Shown in pieces: positions 33,910-41,856 of a stretch of 64,000 nt of DNA. The position numbers and the translations under genes are program-made. How positions within the stretch are numbered: the stretch's first letter is position 1; the number at the start of each line of letters is the position of its first letter. The stretch comes from Pelagicoccus enzymogenes (lineage in GTDB: Bacteria > Verrucomicrobiota > Verrucomicrobiia > Opitutales > Opitutaceae), in contig NZ_JACYFG010000040.1 of assembly GCF_014803405.1 (NCBI RefSeq), positions 62,001-126,000 of the forward strand. The letters run 5' to 3'. The notes below the pieces were generated by a model. It saw only the letters and a program-made list of their open reading frames with translations. It ran no database searches and was not told the DNA's origin.

Positions 33910-34842
33910 TTATCCGTAAATTTCCACTTTTTCCAACCAGCCCTCCGTATCTTCCGTAGATCCGTCGAAGAGACCAAAGAACGCATTTTGTAGTTGCTCG
34001 GTAATGACGCCCCGTTTTCCGCTCCCTACCGGCAAGCCGTCAACAGAGCGAATCGCAGCAATCTCCGTGGCAGTTCCCGTCATGAACACCTCGTCCGCCA
34101 CGTAGAGAAGCTCGCGCGGCAAGCTCTCCTCGCGTATCTGGTAACCGAGTCGCCGCGCCAGATCCATGGCAATCCCTCGCGTAATCCCCGGCAAAATAGC
34201 GGCCGTTATAGGCGGCGTGTACAGTACCCCGTCCCTCACTACGAAAATGTTCTCCCCGGCTCCTTCGCTCAAGTGCCCCGAAGCGTCGAGCCCGATTCCT
34301 TCGGTGTATCCATGGCGATGCGCTTCCATGGTGATCAGCTGCGAGGACAAGTAATTGCCTCCTGCCTTGGCCATGGTCGGCAAGGTATTGGGAGCCACTC
34401 GCGTCCAGCTGCTCACACCCACGTCTACTCCATTTTCCAGAGCCTCCTCGCCTAAGTAAGCGCCCCAGGGAAACGCCGCTACCGTGACTTCCACCGGATC
34501 CGAATTGCCAAACACCGTCATCGGACCGTAGCCACGGAACGCAAGCGGCCGCACGTATGCAGACTTCAACCCGTTCGCCCGAATCACCTCGTGGCAGATT
34601 CGCGTCAGCTCCTCCTGCCCGAAAGGCATCGTCATGCGATAAATCCGAGCCGAGTCGTAGAAACGCTTCAAGTGTGGCTGCAAGCAAAGGTAAGTCGGCC
34701 CCTCATTCGTATCATAAACCCGAATACCTTCGAATACCGAAGAGCCATAGTGCAGCGCGTGCGTCATCACGTGCACCGTTGCCTCTTTCCAAGGGATCAA
34801 TTTTCCTCCGTGCCAAATGAATTCCGTTTCTTGCATAAACAT
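33910..34842 (-). CDS. ilvE: Branched-chain amino acid aminotransferase
   Basis: 310-aa fold-type IV PLP enzyme that transaminates Leu, Ile and Val with 2-oxoglutarate. Signatures are ALHYGSSVFEGIRVYDTNEGP near the N-terminus, the YVRPLAFRGYG arginine-containing strand, PLP lysine Lys159 in AKAGGNYLSSQL, EGIGLDASGHLSEGAGENIFVV, and the C-terminal EVFMTGTATEIAAIRSVDG. Length and motif order match cytosolic IlvE. The start is ATG at 34842; Met3 is an alternative. Monocistronic, divergent from the carbonic-anhydrase-like gene over 72 bp. Confidence 0.96.
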   Translation of the reverse strand: MFMQETEFIWHGGKLIPWKEATVHVMTHALHYGSSVFEGIRVYDTNEGPTYLCLQPHLKRFYDSARIYRMTMPFGQEELTRICHEVIRANGLKSAYVRPLAFRGYGPMTVFGNSDPVEVTVAAFPWGAYLGEEALENGVDVGVSSWTRVAPNTLPTMAKAGGNYLSSQLITMEAHRHGYTEGIGLDASGHLSEGAGENIFVVRDGVLYTPPITAAILPGITRGIAMDLARRLGYQIREESLPRELLYVADEVFMTGTATEIAAIRSVDGLPVGSGKRGVITEQLQNAFFGLFDGSTEDTEGWLEKVEIYG

Positions 34843-34914
34843 TCTCTCGCCTTAGCCTAGCAAGAAGTCAAACCCGCCCGTTCCCCAGTCGAGCAATCGC
34901 TCCCACAGCCTCCC

Positions 34915-36063
34915 ATGTTTTCCTCGCATACGAACATACAATCCATCCGCTCCGACTTTCACCTGGAAGCGATGATGCGATACAGCCAGTTCGCTCCGCG
35001 ACTCTACAACCTCTGTCGCTCGCTCGGCTTCGAGAAGGGGAACATCATGCCTTCGCGAGCCTTCTGCTCCGACGAAAGCCAAGGCTTTCCCATCATTCTC
35101 ATCGCGAAACACTTCGGCGCCTTCCCCTTCAATCACGGCCGCGCAGGAGGAGTGGTCGCAACCACACGCCACGGTCCCCACGCCCACCACGGAAAAGACC
35201 TCGTCCTCATTCATGCCAGCCACGTCGGTTACGATGCCCAAAATAAAAGCTTTGGCCACTACTGTCGCCTGCAAACCGCTGACAACGAGATGTCGACCAC
35301 CTGCGGAAAAGTCGGACACGTCATCTCCTGGTACCAACGAGAGTACGCCTTCGCCCAAAGCCAGATCCGGCTCTGCTACGAAGACGACAGGCCGAGCCTA
35401 CGCATCGACAACCAGCTGCTAGACGATACCCGAACCGAAGGGATAGCGCTCGACCTCGACAAGATGGTCGCCCGAAAGAACGGACAGCCCCACCTGCTCA
35501 AAACGCTCAGTACCTCCCGGATCTACGCAGCGGCAGATAGCTTCTTCCAACAGTTTTCTGCGAAAGATTGGCCGCGCGAAACCCCGCGCGAAATAGGGAA
35601 AAGCCTAGCTCCAGGACTATTCTTCTTCCGCAAAGCGATCCCTTCCCACGAACAACTAGAACGCAATCTCTTCAATCCGATGCCGTGGATCGTGACGGCC
35701 CCATCCCCCATCCTCCTCGCCGCCCAATTCAACACCCAAGCCGAATTCGACCGCACCTACCGCAGCATCCTCAAAGAACCGACCTACACAGGTAAACGGC
35801 TCTTGTTCGTCTCCTGCCTCAACATCGACATCTCTCCTCAACCCGGGCAGCTCTTCCCCCTGACCAAATGCATCCCATGGGCCGCGTATTTCCAAGACGG
35901 CCAAGGGCAATCCCAAACTCTGGAGCAGGCCGAGCTCGTCGAACTCCTCCTGCAACAAAGCGGCGACAACCCAGATGCCATCAACCTAGAGGACGCCATC
36001 CAGAAGATGGTCGAGGCCGAGGAGATTAAAATCCCATTCCCCAAGTCCGAAGAGGAACGCTGA
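34915..36063 (+). CDS. LCIB/C-type putative beta-carbonic anhydrase
   Basis: 382 aa, soluble. Residues about 35-150 match the LCIB/LCIC beta-carbonic-anhydrase pattern: a CxDE motif (Cys51-Ser-Asp53-Glu54), a HFGAFPFNHGRAGGV segment corresponding to the family's G-FPFGG loop, a second zinc-ligand His103 in LIHASHVGYD, and Cys130 in MSTTCGKVGH. Together these give the Cys-His-Cys zinc site and the Asp/Arg-type dyad expected for the family. The C-terminal half (about 200 aa, FFQQF..., PGQLFPLTKCIPWAAYF) is unrecognised and makes this much longer than algal LCIB domains. It would interconvert CO2 and bicarbonate in the cytoplasm. A decayed bicarbonate permease gene occurs 28 kb away. The start is uncertain (ATG 34915, or 34972/34975, which follow GGAAG). 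Confidence 0.7.
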   Translation: MFSSHTNIQSIRSDFHLEAMMRYSQFAPRLYNLCRSLGFEKGNIMPSRAFCSDESQGFPIILIAKHFGAFPFNHGRAGGVVATTRHGPHAHHGKDLVLIHASHVGYDAQNKSFGHYCRLQTADNEMSTTCGKVGHVISWYQREYAFAQSQIRLCYEDDRPSLRIDNQLLDDTRTEGIALDLDKMVARKNGQPHLLKTLSTSRIYAAADSFFQQFSAKDWPRETPREIGKSLAPGLFFFRKAIPSHEQLERNLFNPMPWIVTAPSPILLAAQFNTQAEFDRTYRSILKEPTYTGKRLLFVSCLNIDISPQPGQLFPLTKCIPWAAYFQDGQGQSQTLEQAELVELLLQQSGDNPDAINLEDAIQKMVEAEEIKIPFPKSEEER

Positions 36064-36169
36064 ACTTTTGCCTTCCGATCGACTCTGGTCGATTCGAAGC
36101 CCGAGGTCGCCGCCTAAGCGTCGCTGTTTTAGAAGCGCCCAGACGACACTCGAGGAATTTGGGCAAAGT

Positions 36170-36318
36170 AAAAGCCCGCCAGAGCTAAGCTCTGCGCGGG
36201 CCTCTTTGACAGCAGGAGTACCCCTACTCCTATATCGCTGTCTGTGTATGTTTATACCCCAAAAAAAACTGTTTCGAAGCTTGGCTTCTATTCGGTTTCA
36301 ACCTCTCGGTTGGCCAAT
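36170..36318 (-). ncRNA. Cassette D: predicted small RNA
   Basis: Transcript of about 150 nt inferred from the cassette promoter at 36325-36391 to the terminator hairpin 36174-36201. No ORF. On the minus strand the order is: hairpin AACC-GAGA-GGTT, hairpin GAAGC-CAA-GCTTC, TTTTTTTTGGGGTA, then the structured module GACAGC/GCTGTC enclosing AGGAGTA-GGGG-TACTCCT (36208-36242), then the GCCCGC/GCGGGC terminator with invariant apical GAGCTTAGCTC. Copy E (36965-37113) is almost identical, and modules A-C share the 3' half with compensatory changes. The start point is estimated at 7 nt past TATAGT. Confidence 0.7.
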
Positions 36319-36324
36319 GCGAGA

Positions 36325-36391
36325 ACTATACGAAATTTCTGCCATAATTGGAAATACTTCATTCCACTAGCACCCATAGGATTAAGCTATA
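36325..36391 (-). promoter_or_regulatory. Cassette promoter D
   Basis: Minus-strand TATAG-CTTAATC-CTATG palindrome, 15 bp, AAGTATTTCCAATTATGGC, then CGTATAGT. Total geometry is 67 bp from palindrome edge to -10 edge, identical in all five copies. No TTGACA-like -35 is present, so activation through the palindrome (centre near -64) is inferred. Confidence 0.75.
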
Positions 36392-36627
36392 CCTATTCAA
36401 ATTCACCTATAAGCGTCTCACAAATAGAGATTTAAAGAACTACTTCTAGCTTCAATCGAGATTAAAAAGTTCCTCTTTTCGCCAAAAAATCCAGTTCCGC
36501 AGTCGAGCGGCCGTCTCACCAGGCCGCGTTGCAGGGGGTTCCCGTGGCCACGAGAAAGCTCGGAACCTCAACCGACAGCCCAGTCAAAACCCAGCACATC
36601 CCAGCAAAACCTTCCGACCAGCGCGTT

Positions 36628-36897
36628 GAGACTGTCCGATAAATCGAGTTTTTGTTGGGTTGGACCTTGGTCCAGACCGCGTCCCGCTGTGAAACGGGTT
36701 TGCGCTGCGGTCTGCAGCAAGCTGCCCCTGCTCAGAAGCGGCTAGTGTCCTGTCACGCATCCAATGTCGCATGCGACGTAGCGCCGAGCTTCAGCCAGCG
36801 ACCGCAGAGATCAAATCCTGCAGTGCGGGCGCCGGCTAAAGCTCGGTGCTACGTTTGATGTATGACACGTCACCAGTAAGCTTTCTGGGACAGTCTC
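36628..36897. repeat. MITE-like element with GAGACTGTCC terminal inverted repeats
   Basis: GAGACTGTCC at 36628 and its complement GGACAGTCTC at 36888 bound about 270 bp with no ORF. The left 120 bp recur at 60624-60744. Internally, CCTGTCACGCATCCAATGTC...GCGCCGAGCTTCAGCC is matched in inverted orientation by GGCTAAAGCTCGGTGCTACG...GTATGACACG, so the element can fold into a long imperfect hairpin. It sits between cassettes D and E. Confidence 0.65.
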
Positions 36898-36964
36898 TTT
36901 AAAAGCTGCTCGAGCCTGGTATCGATCCTAAGCCCGGACGGCACTCGAGGAATTTGGACAAAGT

Positions 36965-37113
36965 AAAAGCCCGCCAGAGCTAAGCTCTGCGCGGGCCTCT
37001 TTGACAGCAGGAGTACCCCTACTCCTATAACGCTGTCTGTGTATGTTTATACCCCAAAAAATACTGTTTCGAAGCTTGGCTTCGATTCGGTTTCAACCTC
37101 TCGGTTGGCCGAT
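36965..37113 (-). ncRNA. Cassette E: predicted small RNA
   Basis: Near-duplicate of cassette D. The conserved block extends from just beyond the terminator (CACTCGAGGAATTTGG) through the promoter palindrome. Differences such as A to C improve the first hairpin to CGAAGC-CAA-GCTTCG. The GACAGC/GCTGTC module with AGGAGTA-GGGG-TACTCCT and the terminator (36969-36996) are unchanged. No ORF. It lies downstream of the sigma-membrane fusion gene on the same strand. Confidence 0.7.
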
Positions 37114-37119
37114 GCGAGA

Positions 37120-37186
37120 ACTATACGAAATTTCTGCCATAATTGGAAATACTTCATTCCACTAGCACTCATAGTTATTTCCTATA
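37120..37186 (-). promoter_or_regulatory. Cassette promoter E
   Basis: TATAG-GAAATAA-CTATG palindrome, 15 bp, AAGTATTTCCAATTATGGC, CGTATAGT. Same 67-bp geometry as the other cassette promoters. Confidence 0.75.
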
Positions 37187-37272
37187 CTACGCCACCATTC
37201 AACTCAAATCCCCTTAGGGCAGCGCGTTACAAACCTTACCCCCTGGGTGGCGAACCCTGAAAAAAGCCCTTG

Positions 37273-38898
37273 TTAGTTGCGCTTTTTGCCATAACGCTTC
37301 CGCACGCCCTTGGCGTAGAGCATCACGGGCACCAGCACGAGCAGGGCGATCAAGCCCAAAACGCCCACGTAACTGGCCTCCAAGGCTCCTAGTCGCGTCA
37401 GGGTCGCGGCCGCCTCGTTGTTTACTTCCGCAGCGATTGCGACCTTTCCGATCGCCGCCTCCGGTGCGATCGCGAATCCGCCCGCCAAAGCCGTATCCCC
37501 ACCCAGAGCCGAGAGACTGGCGAAAGCATTCCAACCGATGGCTGCCGACCCGAAGGCCACTGCTCCGATTGCAATCATGCCCAGTCCCACTACGCCGAAA
37601 CCGACTGCTCCCACGGTCAAAAAGCCGACCGAGACGATCCCCACGCTGATCGGCGCCACCACAAATCCGCCCCAAGCGAAGAGCAAACCGTAAGCCTGCT
37701 CGCCCGCTGCGATCCAACCGAAGACGGGCTTGTCCCCTTCCTCCGTCTTGGCGAAACGGATATGCACCAGCGGTACGCCAAAAAGCGACCACGGGCTCCT
37801 GTATTCGCGAGCCTTCGCCCCCTTTTGATCCCTCTCCTGCAAGAACTTTTCCGGTTGGGCCAATCTCTCCTCAGCCCGCAGCTTGCGTGAATAAGCGAAC
37901 ATCTTGCGCGTCATCCAACAATAAAAGGCCGCGGTTCCCACGACCACTACTTGGGCAAGCCAGGCATAGTATCCACTGTTCTCATACGATTTTCCGCTTA
38001 GCCAAAGCAGAAAAAATACCCCGCCCACATAGGCACCCGCTACCGCAAAAAAGGATATGACCGCGCGGATCACGTCGCGCCGCTCGCGTTCCGTACGCGA
38101 CTGGTCAAGGCTGGCTCGCAAGGCGAACACACTGCTGATCAATCCGGAAAAGGTTCCTAGAAACGCGACCACGCTCGCCCACTTTCCCCAAACGCCCAGC
38201 TTGGCAGCTACCACGCCGACGCCTGCGGCCTTGGCGGGCGGGGCGATGGCAGCCGGCAAAGCCGCCAGTACTCCCATGGTGAATACACGCCCCGGAGAGC
38301 TCCGGGCAAGCGAGTCTTCCACAAACCCCATCATGCGCTCCTGCAGCATCTTGCGCCCGCGGGACAAACGCTGCTTAACCGCGCTTTCCGTAAGGTCCAG
38401 CTCATAGGCGACGTGCTCAATCGACTGGTGTTCACGGTAATAGAGCACCAAGGCTTCACGATAATTCTCAGGTACCCGTTCCAAGGCTTTCCATAGCAAA
38501 GCCTGCTCCTCTTCTTTCATTGCTGACTCCTCAACCCCTACTGCTTCTGATTCCATGTTCTCCAAGGCTTCGCCCGACTCCGCTTCAAACACCGGTTGCC
38601 GCGCGTCCTTGCGCCGGTGGTGGCTGATCTTGAAACGCAAGATTCCGCACAACCAAGACTTCAGCTTCTCCGGTTCCCGCAAGCTACTCAGCTTCTTCCA
38701 CGCTTCGATAAACGCTTCCTGAGCCACCTCCTCGCTCGCGCTCAAATTGCCGAGCGACGAATAGGCTACCGAACACAGCAAGCTCTGGTAGCGAGTGACA
38801 ATTTTTCCAAACGCCTGCCGGTCTCCGCCAAGGCAAGCGACAACCAGCGACGCGTCGCTGGAGTCTAAATAAGTTGGGTTTTCCTCTTCGGTATTCAT
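37273..38898 (-). CDS. ECF sigma factor fused to a multi-helix membrane domain
   Basis: About 541 aa. Residues about 15-200 are an ECF sigma factor: region 2 (FGKIVTRYQSLLCSVAYSSLGNLSASEEVAQEAFIEAWKKL) and region 4 (LERVPENYREALVLYYREHQSIEHVAYELDLTESAVKQRLSRGRKML). After a short linker come at least six hydrophobic helices (for example AVISFFAVAGAYVGGVFFLLWL and YVGVLGLIALLVLVPVMLYA) and a glycine/alanine-rich bundle (GIVSVGFLTVGAVGFGVVGLGMIAIGAVAFG). Membrane tethering of the sigma factor is inferred; the membrane part may work as a built-in anti-sigma or sensor. The ATG at 38898 starts the sigma domain proper; upstream frame to 38976 lacks a ribosome-binding site. Confidence 0.85.
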   Translation of the reverse strand: MNTEEENPTYLDSSDASLVVACLGGDRQAFGKIVTRYQSLLCSVAYSSLGNLSASEEVAQEAFIEAWKKLSSLREPEKLKSWLCGILRFKISHHRRKDARQPVFEAESGEALENMESEAVGVEESAMKEEEQALLWKALERVPENYREALVLYYREHQSIEHVAYELDLTESAVKQRLSRGRKMLQERMMGFVEDSLARSSPGRVFTMGVLAALPAAIAPPAKAAGVGVVAAKLGVWGKWASVVAFLGTFSGLISSVFALRASLDQSRTERERRDVIRAVISFFAVAGAYVGGVFFLLWLSGKSYENSGYYAWLAQVVVVGTAAFYCWMTRKMFAYSRKLRAEERLAQPEKFLQERDQKGAKAREYRSPWSLFGVPLVHIRFAKTEEGDKPVFGWIAAGEQAYGLLFAWGGFVVAPISVGIVSVGFLTVGAVGFGVVGLGMIAIGAVAFGSAAIGWNAFASLSALGGDTALAGGFAIAPEAAIGKVAIAAEVNNEAAATLTRLGALEASYVGVLGLIALLVLVPVMLYAKGVRKRYGKKRN

Positions 38899-39213
38899 GG
38901 GCTTCTGAAGACAAGTGCCCCCGTTCATCACAAAGGTGACAAGAAATCTGAAAAAAACAAAAGATTCGTCACCCAAGGAAAGTCCGATGCCCCCGGGCCT
39001 TCTGCAGGAGTGCAGCCTTCAAGCTCCACTCTAATAAAGAAGCGCTCGCCGCCGCCCCCTCCCAACCGAGCTGCGACCTTCCCTCCTTTTCTCAAAAAAA
39101 AGAGCAAAAAGCTGTCACCCCTCCAGCGCGAGCGGGCACTTAACTGCGAACAGCAAGAGCTCCCAGCGAAACGCGGCGAGCGAAACAAAAAAACATCCTG
39201 GAGAAAACCCATT

Positions 39214-39786
39214 ATGAATTCACTCAAATCTCTCATTGCAGGCCTCAGCCTCATCGCAACCGCCTTCAGCGCCAACGCTACCCAAAGCCTCGTCGACGAC
39301 TTCAGCGACTCCGAAGCGAACAGCCTCGGATTCCCGCGCCTTTTCGCCGACGACACGGCGGCCGGCGGCAAGACCACCACCGACTACCAAGTCAGCGAGG
39401 GAACCCTTTCCGCCAAAGGCAACATCCAGCCTCCGCGAGGCCAACCGGGTTGGGCCAGCGCCGTCTTCCTGCTCGAAGCAAGCGGCCAAGCTCAGGACCT
39501 CAGCCAATACCAAGGAATCCAGCTGAAGATCCGCATCAAGAAAGGCAATCTCTCGATCTCGGCGAACAGTTCGGAAGTCACCAACTTCGACTACCATGCA
39601 GCACCCATCGCTCGCAAAGCGGGCGACGCGTTCCAAGAAGTCAAAATCCCCTTCGACAGCATGCGACGAGCCTGGTCGGAACAGACAAAGCTCAACACCA
39701 AGACCATCGCCAGCCTCAGCCTCGTCGCTTACGACATGCAACCCGGAGCCTTCGATTTCGAAGTCGAAGAAATCCGATTCTACTAA
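39214..39786 (+). CDS. Exported CIA30-like beta-sandwich protein
   Basis: 190 aa. Signal peptide SLIAGLSLIATAFSANA, then a CIA30-family jelly-roll fold: SLVDDFSD at the start, GTLSAKGNIQPPRGQPGWASAVFLL, DLSQYQGIQLKIRIKKG, FQEVKIPFDSMRRAW, TIASLSLVAYDMQPGAFDFEVEEIRFY. In bacteria CIA30 domains are thought to bind carbohydrate or serve in envelope proteins; the mitochondrial namesake is a complex I assembly factor. A GGAGA site precedes the ATG by 11 bp. Monocistronic, divergent from the sigma fusion gene. Confidence 0.82.
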   Translation: MNSLKSLIAGLSLIATAFSANATQSLVDDFSDSEANSLGFPRLFADDTAAGGKTTTDYQVSEGTLSAKGNIQPPRGQPGWASAVFLLEASGQAQDLSQYQGIQLKIRIKKGNLSISANSSEVTNFDYHAAPIARKAGDAFQEVKIPFDSMRRAWSEQTKLNTKTIASLSLVAYDMQPGAFDFEVEEIRFY

Positions 39787-39820
39787 TCGTATTACGATTT
39801 TAGATACACCTTTGTAAAAC

Positions 39821-39888
39821 GTAGGAAGCGGCCTTGTCCAAGACACTGAGCCTATCGAATGTGTGCCGCGATACAAAGCCGCTTCCCC
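39821..39888. repeat. REP-like hairpin element
   Basis: GTAGGAAGCGGCCTTGT and its partner GCCGCGATACAAAGCCGCTTCC form an inverted pair. It lies between the CIA30-like gene and the acyltransferase and overlaps a possible but unlikely upstream start of the latter. Confidence 0.55.
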
Positions 39889-39907
39889 GCACCCCAAATT
39901 CCAAGCC

Positions 39908-41170
39908 ATGCAAGCACCCGCCAAATCCGACCGCCTCTACTACCTCGACGCCGTACGAGCATTCGCACTTCTGCTCGGCATCGTATTTCACGCCAGCCTT
40001 TCCTTCACTCCCATGTTTATCGGATGGGCCGTCATGGACATTTCCACCAGCCCGCTGATTTCAATCTTCATGATGATCAGCCACTCTTTCCGCATGGAGC
40101 TCTTCTTCCTGATCGCCGGCTTCTTCAGCCACATGACCTTCCACAAGCGAGGATTCAGAGGCTTCGCCAAATCCCGCCTCACCCGCATCGCCATCCCTTT
40201 CATCATCGGCTGGTTTATCCTCTACCCGCTCATCGTCAGCGGCTGGGTCATGGGCGCCGCTAGCCTGCGAGGCGACGTCAATATCCTCGAAGGCCTAAAA
40301 GTTGGTTTCCAATCTTTGAATACACTGCCATCCGGCATCCTAGTGGGCAGTCACCTCTGGTTTCTCTACTACATCCTGATTATCAGCGCTGCTACCCTTG
40401 CGCTTCGTGGATTAGTAGCCCTCTCCCCCAAACTGCACACTCGCCTCGTCTTTCTCGCCGACCGAAGCAGCCAATGGTTGGTCCAATTCAGATTTCGCCT
40501 CCTCCTGCTTTCCGCTCCGATCGCATGCGGAATCTGGTTCATGAGTCATTGGGGAATGGATACGCCCGACAAGTCGCTGATTCCCCACCTTCCCACTTTC
40601 TTCATCTACGGCGGATTCTTCGTTTTCGGTTGGTTTCTGCATCGCCAAGCACACCTGCTCGAAGCGCTGAGCGCCCTAAGCTGGACCCGATGCTTCAACT
40701 GCCTCGGTAGCATAGCCGCCATCATTGGACTCGCCAAATTCGAGGGCGACTACACCCACGAACACTACGCCCTCTTCAAATCCGGCTTCGCCTTCGCCTA
40801 CGCCTACACCATGCTTAGCCTCGTCTTCCTATCCATTGGACTTTTCAAGAAATATTGCGACCGCCCCAACCGGCTCCTGCGCTACATCGCCGACTCCTCC
40901 TACTGGCTCTACCTCGTCCACCTGCCCGCGGTAGTCTGGCTGCAAGTCGCCTTCGCCGAACTCCCCTTTCACTGGTCCGTCAAGCTGATCGCCATTAGCA
41001 GCCTTACGGTCGGCCTTTCCCTGCTCGTCTACGACCTGCTCGTTCGCCCCACCCTTATCGGCAAGACCCTCAACGGCGCCCGCAAGAAGTCGCGCCTGTT
41101 ACGCCTGGCGCTTCCCGACGACAAACGCTCCGCGAGCCCTCCCGCCTTCTCCGACAAACCCACAGCCTAA
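39908..41170 (+). CDS. OpgC-like membrane acyltransferase (acyltransferase family 3)
   Basis: 420 aa with about ten membrane helices. Family features are the N-terminal RLYYLDAVRAFALLLGIVFHASLSF, containing the catalytic-type His and the FHAS box, MELFFLIAGFFSHMTFHKRGFRGFAKSRLTRI with the basic cluster, and SSYWLYLVHLPAVVWLQ near the end. Members transfer acyl (often succinyl or acetyl) groups to periplasmic glucans or other envelope glycans. The ATG at 39908 is chosen; the longer frame reads through a REP element. Monocistronic. Confidence 0.9.
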   Translation: MQAPAKSDRLYYLDAVRAFALLLGIVFHASLSFTPMFIGWAVMDISTSPLISIFMMISHSFRMELFFLIAGFFSHMTFHKRGFRGFAKSRLTRIAIPFIIGWFILYPLIVSGWVMGAASLRGDVNILEGLKVGFQSLNTLPSGILVGSHLWFLYYILIISAATLALRGLVALSPKLHTRLVFLADRSSQWLVQFRFRLLLLSAPIACGIWFMSHWGMDTPDKSLIPHLPTFFIYGGFFVFGWFLHRQAHLLEALSALSWTRCFNCLGSIAAIIGLAKFEGDYTHEHYALFKSGFAFAYAYTMLSLVFLSIGLFKKYCDRPNRLLRYIADSSYWLYLVHLPAVVWLQVAFAELPFHWSVKLIAISSLTVGLSLLVYDLLVRPTLIGKTLNGARKKSRLLRLALPDDKRSASPPAFSDKPTA

Positions 41171-41203
41171 AAGCGACCACGGAATCCATTCAGACACAAC
41201 AAA

Positions 41204-41298
41204 GCCCGCGCCGAGCTAAGCTCAACGCGGGCTTCCTATCGATAGCGGGACTACCCCTAATCCCATCTGCTATCTAGTATGTATGTTACCCCAAAAAA
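41204..41298 (-). ncRNA. Cassette A: structured 3' RNA module and terminator
   Basis: Minus strand: TTTTTTGGGGTAAC, then GATAGC/GCTATC (41241-41274) enclosing GGGATTA-GGGG-TAGTCCC, then the GCCCGCG/CGCGGGC terminator (41204-41232) with apical GAGCTTAGCTC. It is the 3'-UTR of the 56-aa peptide A transcript, estimated 41200-41548. On the plus strand the same hairpin may terminate the acyltransferase gene. Confidence 0.75.
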
Positions 41299-41358
41299 TT
41301 CGTTTGTCGGGTGGGACAGGCGCTCCGCGCGTGTCAGCCCTTCCCGACTGACTAGCGC

Positions 41359-41529
41359 CTAGTAAGCGCGCTTTTTCGTTTCGAGAGTCGCCATGGCGGC
41401 GAGCCCCGCTCCGACGAGTACTACAGCAGCCATAATTCCCAGGTTCGGGACGACGACTGCTGCGAGTCCGATCACCGCTGCGGTGGCGGCGGTGGCTTCA
41501 ATCAACTGTGTCTTGTTTACTGTGTTCAT
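41359..41529 (-). CDS. 56-aa hydrophobic peptide A
   Basis: 56 codons, ATG to TAG. The protein has a polar start (MNTVNKTQLIEAT), two hydrophobic stretches around a central Pro (AAVVVPNLGIMAAVV), and ends GLAAMATLETKKRAY. It aligns without gaps with peptides B (48148-48318) and C (52649-52819). The shared C-terminus is GL(A/V)AMA(T/A)LE(T/S)K(K/G)RAY. A purine-rich AGAAAGAAGA lies just before the ATG. It is transcribed from cassette promoter A. The small size and a likely helical hairpin suggest an inner-membrane peptide: type I toxin-like, signalling or membrane-modulating. Nothing proves the role. Confidence 0.8.
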   Translation of the reverse strand: MNTVNKTQLIEATAATAAVIGLAAVVVPNLGIMAAVVLVGAGLAAMATLETKKRAY

Positions 41530-41554
41530 CTGTCTTCTTTCTGTTTCTGAGAGG

Positions 41555-41621
41555 ACTATACGATTATTCGGCTATAATGTGAAATACTTGTATTCTCTAC
41601 CATCCATAGCCTTTTCCTATG
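41555..41621 (-). promoter_or_regulatory. Cassette promoter A
   Basis: CATAG-GAAAAGG-CTATG palindrome (41605-41621), 15 bp, AAGTATTTCACATTATAGC, CGTATAGT (-10 at 41555-41560). Same 67-bp geometry as the others; it carries the most changes in the middle block. Confidence 0.75.
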
Positions 41622-41856
41622 GAAAGGGCTCCATAAAACTGCCTCCCCCTGCCGCCAAGCAAGCGGGCGTCCACGGGCAATACGTATCCAGATTTTCCTA
41701 CATGCCCAGCCGGCTCGTCCGAAACGCTCCCCGTTTGACACTGGCCTCCCCGCCTCTAGGTTTCCCTCCACGCTGCCGCGCCTACCTGCCATGAATTTCA
41801 ATCCAGTCCGTTCCACTCATACCCACCGCCCGCTTTTCTACCTTGGGAAGATTCCC

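Noticed and set aside
36628-36897. Insertion sequence with transposase
   Set aside because: Only 270 bp, no ORF; retained as a MITE-like element.
36170-37113. Cassettes D and E as peptide genes
   Set aside because: After the expected transcription start there is no ATG; a TTG frame of about nine codons is the longest available. Plus-strand frames at 36244 and 37039 run across the hairpins and promoter and have no ribosome-binding site.
41204-41298. The repeated hairpin as a riboswitch for the acyltransferase or rhomboid gene
   Set aside because: It lies 3' of a peptide gene and ends in a terminator on the minus strand; no plus-strand leader context fits. Known riboswitch cores were not recognised.
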